Source of the DNA: Methylophaga sp.
Lineage (GTDB): Bacteria > Pseudomonadota > Gammaproteobacteria > Nitrosococcales > Methylophagaceae
Assembly: GCF_030651745.1 (NCBI RefSeq)
Contig: NZ_JAUSCC010000063.1
Coordinates: 1-38,694 of the forward strand
Direction of reading: 5' to 3'
DNA length: 38,694 bases
The notes under the pieces are model-generated. The model searched no databases, was not told the DNA's origin, and worked only from the letters and a program-made list of their open reading frames with translations. Shown piece by piece: positions 36,577-38,694 of this stretch (its first letter is position 1; every line of letters starts with the position of its first letter). A program made the translations under genes and the position numbers.

Positions 36577-37902
36577 TTAAAGAATGTAGCGCGACAAGTC
36601 TTCGTCTTGAACCAGCTCTGACAGCTGTTGACTCACATAATTTTCATCAATAACAAATTTTTGTTCAGCTTCTTCACCGGCTTGATAGGAAATATCTTCC
36701 AACAGTTTTTCGAGCAAAGTATGTAAACGACGTGCGCCGATGTTTTCGGTCTTTTCATTCACTTGCCAGGCCAGTTCAGCAATCCGTTTGATACCATCAG
36801 GGGTAAAGCTTAAATCAACCGACTCAGTACCCAGTAAGGCTGAATATTGTTCAGTAAGCGAGGCATCCGGTTCGGTCAGAATTCTGACAAAATCGTCTGT
36901 TGTTAGCGCATTAAGTTCCACCCGGATCGGTAAACGACCCTGTAGCTCAGGGATCAGATCGGATGGTTTGCTTAAATGAAATGCACCGGAAGCAATAAAC
37001 AATATGTGATCAGTTTTCAGCATGCCGTATTTGGTTGAAACAGTGCTGCCTTCAACCAACGGTAATAAATCACGTTGTACTCCGGCACGCGAGACATCAG
37101 CACCACTGCCACCGCCTTCTCCACGGTGGGTGATTTTGTCAATCTCGTCGAGAAATACGATACCTGTTTGTTCAACCCGGTGAATAACTTCAGCTTTTAA
37201 GTCTTCCTCGTTAATCAGTTTGGCGGCTTCTTCTTCACTTATGAGACGCATCGCTTTTGCAACCGTCAGTTTGCGGGTGGATTTGCGTTGATTACCCATG
37301 CTTTGAAACATGTCCTGTAACTGGCTGGTCAGTTCTTCCATACCTGGCGGTGTCATGATCTCGACACCCATCTGATGTTGAGCCAATTCCAGTTCGATTT
37401 CACGCTCATCCAGTTTGCCCTCTCGCAACATTTTGCGGAATTTCTGCCGGGTATTGGATTCTTCTTCGGTTAATGTGCCGCGAGCTGGTGTCAGTAGTGC
37501 ATCCAGAATACGTTCTTCAGCAGCATCCAAAGCGCGGGGTTTGGCGTCACTGATGGCGTTTTCACGCAGCATTTTCATTGCGCTTTCAGCGAGGTCACGA
37601 ATAATCGATTCAACATCACGTCCTACATAACCCACCTCAGTGAATTTAGTGGCTTCAACTTTAATAAACGGCGCATTAACCAATGAAGCCAGACGTCGGG
37701 CAATTTCTGTTTTGCCTACGCCGGTTGGACCAATCATCAAAATATTTTTTGGGGTCACTTCCTGTTGTAAGGTGGCGTCGAGTTGCTGACGGCGCCAGCG
37801 GTTACGCAACGCTATGGCAACAGCTTTTTTAGCTTCATGTTGTCCGATGATATGTTTGTCTAATTCGTGGACGATTTGTTTGGGCGTAAGTGATTGATTC
37901 AT
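36577..37902 (-). CDS. hslU: ATP-dependent protease ATPase subunit HslU
   Basis: AAA+ unfoldase that feeds substrates to HslV. 441 residues. The Walker A is [16 protein letters not shown], Walker B is [12 protein letters not shown], and the pore GYVGRD loop is in [12 protein letters not shown]. The C-terminal [21 protein letters not shown] and the final residues LSRYIL, which insert into HslV, are intact. hslV precedes it by 2 bases. Confidence 0.97.
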   Translation of the reverse strand: MNQSLTPKQIVHELDKHIIGQHEAKKAVAIALRNRWRRQQLDATLQQEVTPKNILMIGPTGVGKTEIARRLASLVNAPFIKVEATKFTEVGYVGRDVESIIRDLAESAMKMLRENAISDAKPRALDAAEERILDALLTPARGTLTEEESNTRQKFRKMLREGKLDEREIELELAQHQMGVEIMTPPGMEELTSQLQDMFQSMGNQRKSTRKLTVAKAMRLISEEEAAKLINEEDLKAEVIHRVEQTGIVFLDEIDKITHRGEGGGSGADVSRAGVQRDLLPLVEGSTVSTKYGMLKTDHILFIASGAFHLSKPSDLIPELQGRLPIRVELNALTTDDFVRILTEPDASLTEQYSALLGTESVDLSFTPDGIKRIAELAWQVNEKTENIGARRLHTLLEKLLEDISYQAGEEAEQKFVIDENYVSQQLSELVQDEDLSRYIL

Positions 37903-37904
37903 GA

Positions 37905-38450
37905 TTATTTGTTGTAATCCAATGTTTCAATGGTCAGGTTATGATTGGTGTAAATGCAGATATCAGCTGCGATATTCAAGCCTTTTTCAACAATCTCACG
38001 GGCCGATAAATCGGTGTTCTGTAGTAATGCAGTAGCAGCTGCCTGGGCGAATGGTCCGCCAGAGCCAATAGCAATCAGACCATTTTCCGGTTCGATAACA
38101 TCCCCGTTACCTGAAATAATCAAAGAAGCCTCAGCATCGGCAACCGCTAATAACGCTTCAAGGCGACGCATCATTCTGTCGGTACGCCAATCTTTTGCGA
38201 GTTCTAAAGCGCTTCTGGTCAAGTTGCCTTGATGTTTTTCCAGTTTAGCTTCAAAGCGCTCAAACAGAGTAAATGCATCGGCAGTACCGCCGGCAAACCC
38301 AGCAATGACTTGGTTATGATACAAACGTCTGACCTTGCGGGCGTTGCCTTTCATGATGGTATTGCCAAGACTGACCTGACCGTCGCCACCAATGACTACC
38401 TGGCCGTCACGACGATATGAAAGGATCGTGGTGCCACGGTATTGCTCCAT
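37905..38450 (-). CDS. hslV: ATP-dependent protease subunit HslV
   Basis: Threonine peptidase of the HslUV complex. 181 residues from the ATG at 38450. The N-terminal Thr-Thr pair follows GT in [16 protein letters not shown]; a six-residue leader, typical of many non-enteric HslV proteins, would be removed to expose the catalytic Thr. [15 protein letters not shown] and [13 protein letters not shown] are conserved. GGAG lies 6 bases upstream. The frame is open four codons further, but a TTG there would overlap the ribosome binding site. Confidence 0.96.
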   Translation of the reverse strand: MEQYRGTTILSYRRDGQVVIGGDGQVSLGNTIMKGNARKVRRLYHNQVIAGFAGGTADAFTLFERFEAKLEKHQGNLTRSALELAKDWRTDRMMRRLEALLAVADAEASLIISGNGDVIEPENGLIAIGSGGPFAQAAATALLQNTDLSAREIVEKGLNIAADICIYTNHNLTIETLDYNK

Positions 38451-38574
38451 AAAAAACTCCAATGCGAAATATAAAAATAGCCAAGCAGTATACTATGCCG
38501 CCAGTTCAGATGCAGTTGGTAATCCGTTTTGCTGTGCCTCGAAAGACTTTTGTCATTTAAAAGTGAGATAGTGG

Positions 38575-38603
38575 TTGACAGCGAGCGGGGATTTCCGGAA
38601 AAT
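38575..38603 (+). promoter_or_regulatory. Promoter of tRNA-Tyr with GC-rich discriminator
   Basis: A perfect -35 TTGACA (38575-38580), a 17-base spacer and GAAAAT (38598-38603) as -10. GCGACC follows, a GC-rich discriminator of the kind found at stringently controlled stable-RNA promoters. Transcription would begin about 38610, shortly before the tRNA. Confidence 0.7.
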
Positions 38604-38617
38604 GCGACCTCTTTAGT

Positions 38618-38694
38618 GGAGGGGTTCCCGAGCGGCCAAAGGGATCAGACTGTAAATCTGACGGTTCTACCTTCGGAGGTTCGAATCCTCCCCC
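38618..38694 (+). tRNA. tRNA-Tyr (GUA), truncated by the window end
   Basis: The acceptor strand begins GGAGGGG. The D-loop contains GAGCGGCCAAAGG, the anticodon arm CAGACTGTAAATCTG carries GTA, and a long variable arm follows as in bacterial tRNA-Tyr. The T-arm GGAGGTTCGAATCCTCC ends with three C residues at the edge, so the last four acceptor bases, the discriminator base and any CCA lie outside. GUA anticodon makes it a target of tgt. Confidence 0.95.

Noticed and set aside
38463..38520. TATACT on the minus strand as the -10 of hslV
   Set aside because: No acceptable -35 or sigma-32 element at proper spacing; a heat-shock promoter could not be shown.

Overview
The window reads as a gammaproteobacterial chromosome of moderate, slightly AT-leaning composition. 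A polar-flagellum regulon under sigma-54/FleQ control is followed by the orders tgt-yajC-secDF, mpl-ubiX and hslVU-(DUF971)-ubiE-ubiJ-ubiB. A formate-tetrahydrofolate ligase gene and a substrate-binding/beta-propeller pair of the type that accompanies PQQ-dependent alcohol oxidation suggest a methylotroph. Methylophaga or a relative is my best guess. That is inference from gene content, since no marker rRNA is present.

Positions 1-13500 are flagellar genes, all on the + strand: fliC, flaG, fliD, fliS and a fliT-like gene, then fleQ, fleS and fleR, then fliE, fliF, fliG, fliH, fliI and fliJ. I read sigma-54 (-24/-12) promoters before fliD, fleSR and fliE. A 14-bp FleQ-type palindrome sits on the -35 region of fleQ. 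Together they suggest the usual hierarchy: FleQ acts with sigma-54 on fleSR, and FleQ and FleR act on the basal-body and filament-cap operons.

Positions 13500-21320 are the most interesting part. Between fliJ and fliK, where some pseudomonads have STAS/response-regulator/Hpt genes, lies a compact chemosensory set: STAS protein, CheY-like receiver, CheA, CheW, a ParA-like ATPase lacking the usual signature lysine, and a soluble protein joining a haem globin, a PAS-like domain and a degenerate methyl-accepting-protein tip. A sigma-54 promoter precedes the set, and a consensus-perfect one precedes fliK. A membrane MCP with almost no periplasmic part follows fliK, and a strong terminator ends the region. 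No cheR, cheB or cheZ is visible here. I infer a cytoplasmic gas- or redox-sensing array, positioned by the ParA-like protein and co-expressed with the flagellum.

Positions 21321-38694 are mostly housekeeping. pyrF (-) diverges from tgt, yajC, secD and secF (+). A small unknown gene (-) is followed by the PQQ-associated binding protein and beta-propeller (+), then a four-helix membrane protein, mpl, ubiX and fhs (+). A long minus-strand run, hslV-hslU-DUF971-ubiE-ubiJ-ubiB, meets fhs stop to stop. At the right edge a tRNA-Tyr gene with its own promoter runs off the window. I saw no insertion sequences, prophage genes, CRISPR arrays or rRNA. No gene-free stretch exceeds 300 bases; the longest is 26787-27061.
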